The notes under the pieces: model-generated
The model's input: the letters and a program-made list of their open reading frames with translations, nothing else
The model's database searches: none
What the model was told of the DNA's origin: nothing
NCBI GenBank assembly: GCA_003522805.1
Contig: DPIB01000172.1
Location: 1 to 5,589 of the forward strand
Length of the DNA: 5,589 nt
Source of the DNA: Fervidobacterium sp.
GTDB taxonomy: Bacteria > Thermotogota > Thermotogae > Thermotogales > Fervidobacteriaceae
Reading direction: 5' to 3'
Made by a program: the position numbers and the translations under genes
Part shown: positions 5,573 to 5,589 of the stretch, piece after piece
Position numbering within the stretch: the stretch's first letter is position 1
Layout of the letters: each line of letters starts with the position of its first letter

Positions 5573-5589
5573 GTCAACTACCCACGGCC
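5573..5589. mobile_element. Possible end of an IS200/IS605-type (tnpB) element, cut by window edge
   Basis: GTCAACTACCCACGGCC at the edge resembles, from general knowledge, terminal hairpins of IS200/IS605 and tnpB-type elements, where an arm like CCCACGGC is followed within a few bases by its complement GCCGTGGG. Only one arm is in the window, so the hairpin itself is not seen. No transposase or tnpB coding sequence lies to its left, so any element body would lie to the right. Confidence 0.35.

Noticed and set aside
5563..5589. Start of a protein gene (ATG CAA AAG AGT ...) at the right edge
   Set aside because: A purine stretch precedes it, but spacing is very short, only nine codons are visible, and the same bases look like a mobile-element end hairpin arm.

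Overview
The window looks like chromosomal DNA of a thermophilic bacterium of the Thermotogota (a Fervidobacterium/Thermosipho/Thermotoga-like lineage). The basis is AT-rich DNA with tight gene packing, strong GGAGG-type ribosome binding sites, Lys/Glu/Ile-rich proteins and the general look of the HtrA protease. This placement is inference from sequence character; no database was searched.

Left half, minus strand: a strongly expressed-looking htrA (periplasmic Do/Deg serine protease) has its own extended -10 promoter and a structured leader of about 80 nt, and ends at a clear intrinsic terminator. Behind it, a separate TATAAT promoter drives rodA (SEDS peptidoglycan polymerase). Seven bases after rodA comes the 5' part of a gene for an unrecognised single-pass membrane protein with a coiled coil, which runs off the left edge. 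RodA and this protein form a likely cell-wall or envelope operon.

Middle, 3212-3582: a divergent intergenic region of about 370 bp. It holds the htrA promoter, a separate promoter for the rightward operon, and a perfect 13-bp inverted repeat just upstream of that promoter which looks like an operator. No gene is seen in it.

Right half, plus strand: a cytoplasmic tetratricopeptide-repeat protein (start re-assigned to the ATG at 3583) overlaps by 16 nt a compact type IV prepilin peptidase (pilD) that keeps both the zinc-cysteine motif and the two catalytic aspartates. A GC-rich terminator-like hairpin sits inside the first part of pilD.

Right end, 5361-5589: no convincing protein gene. It contains a 44-bp imperfect palindrome that embeds a good extended -10 promoter, then a segment able to form a hairpin with a possible pseudoknot, a 12-bp perfect palindrome, and at the very edge a sequence resembling the terminal hairpins of IS200/IS605 (tnpB) elements. 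This is the least explained part of the window and the most worth following up. Most genes here are ordinary housekeeping or envelope genes, and I do not see a clearly new multi-gene system.
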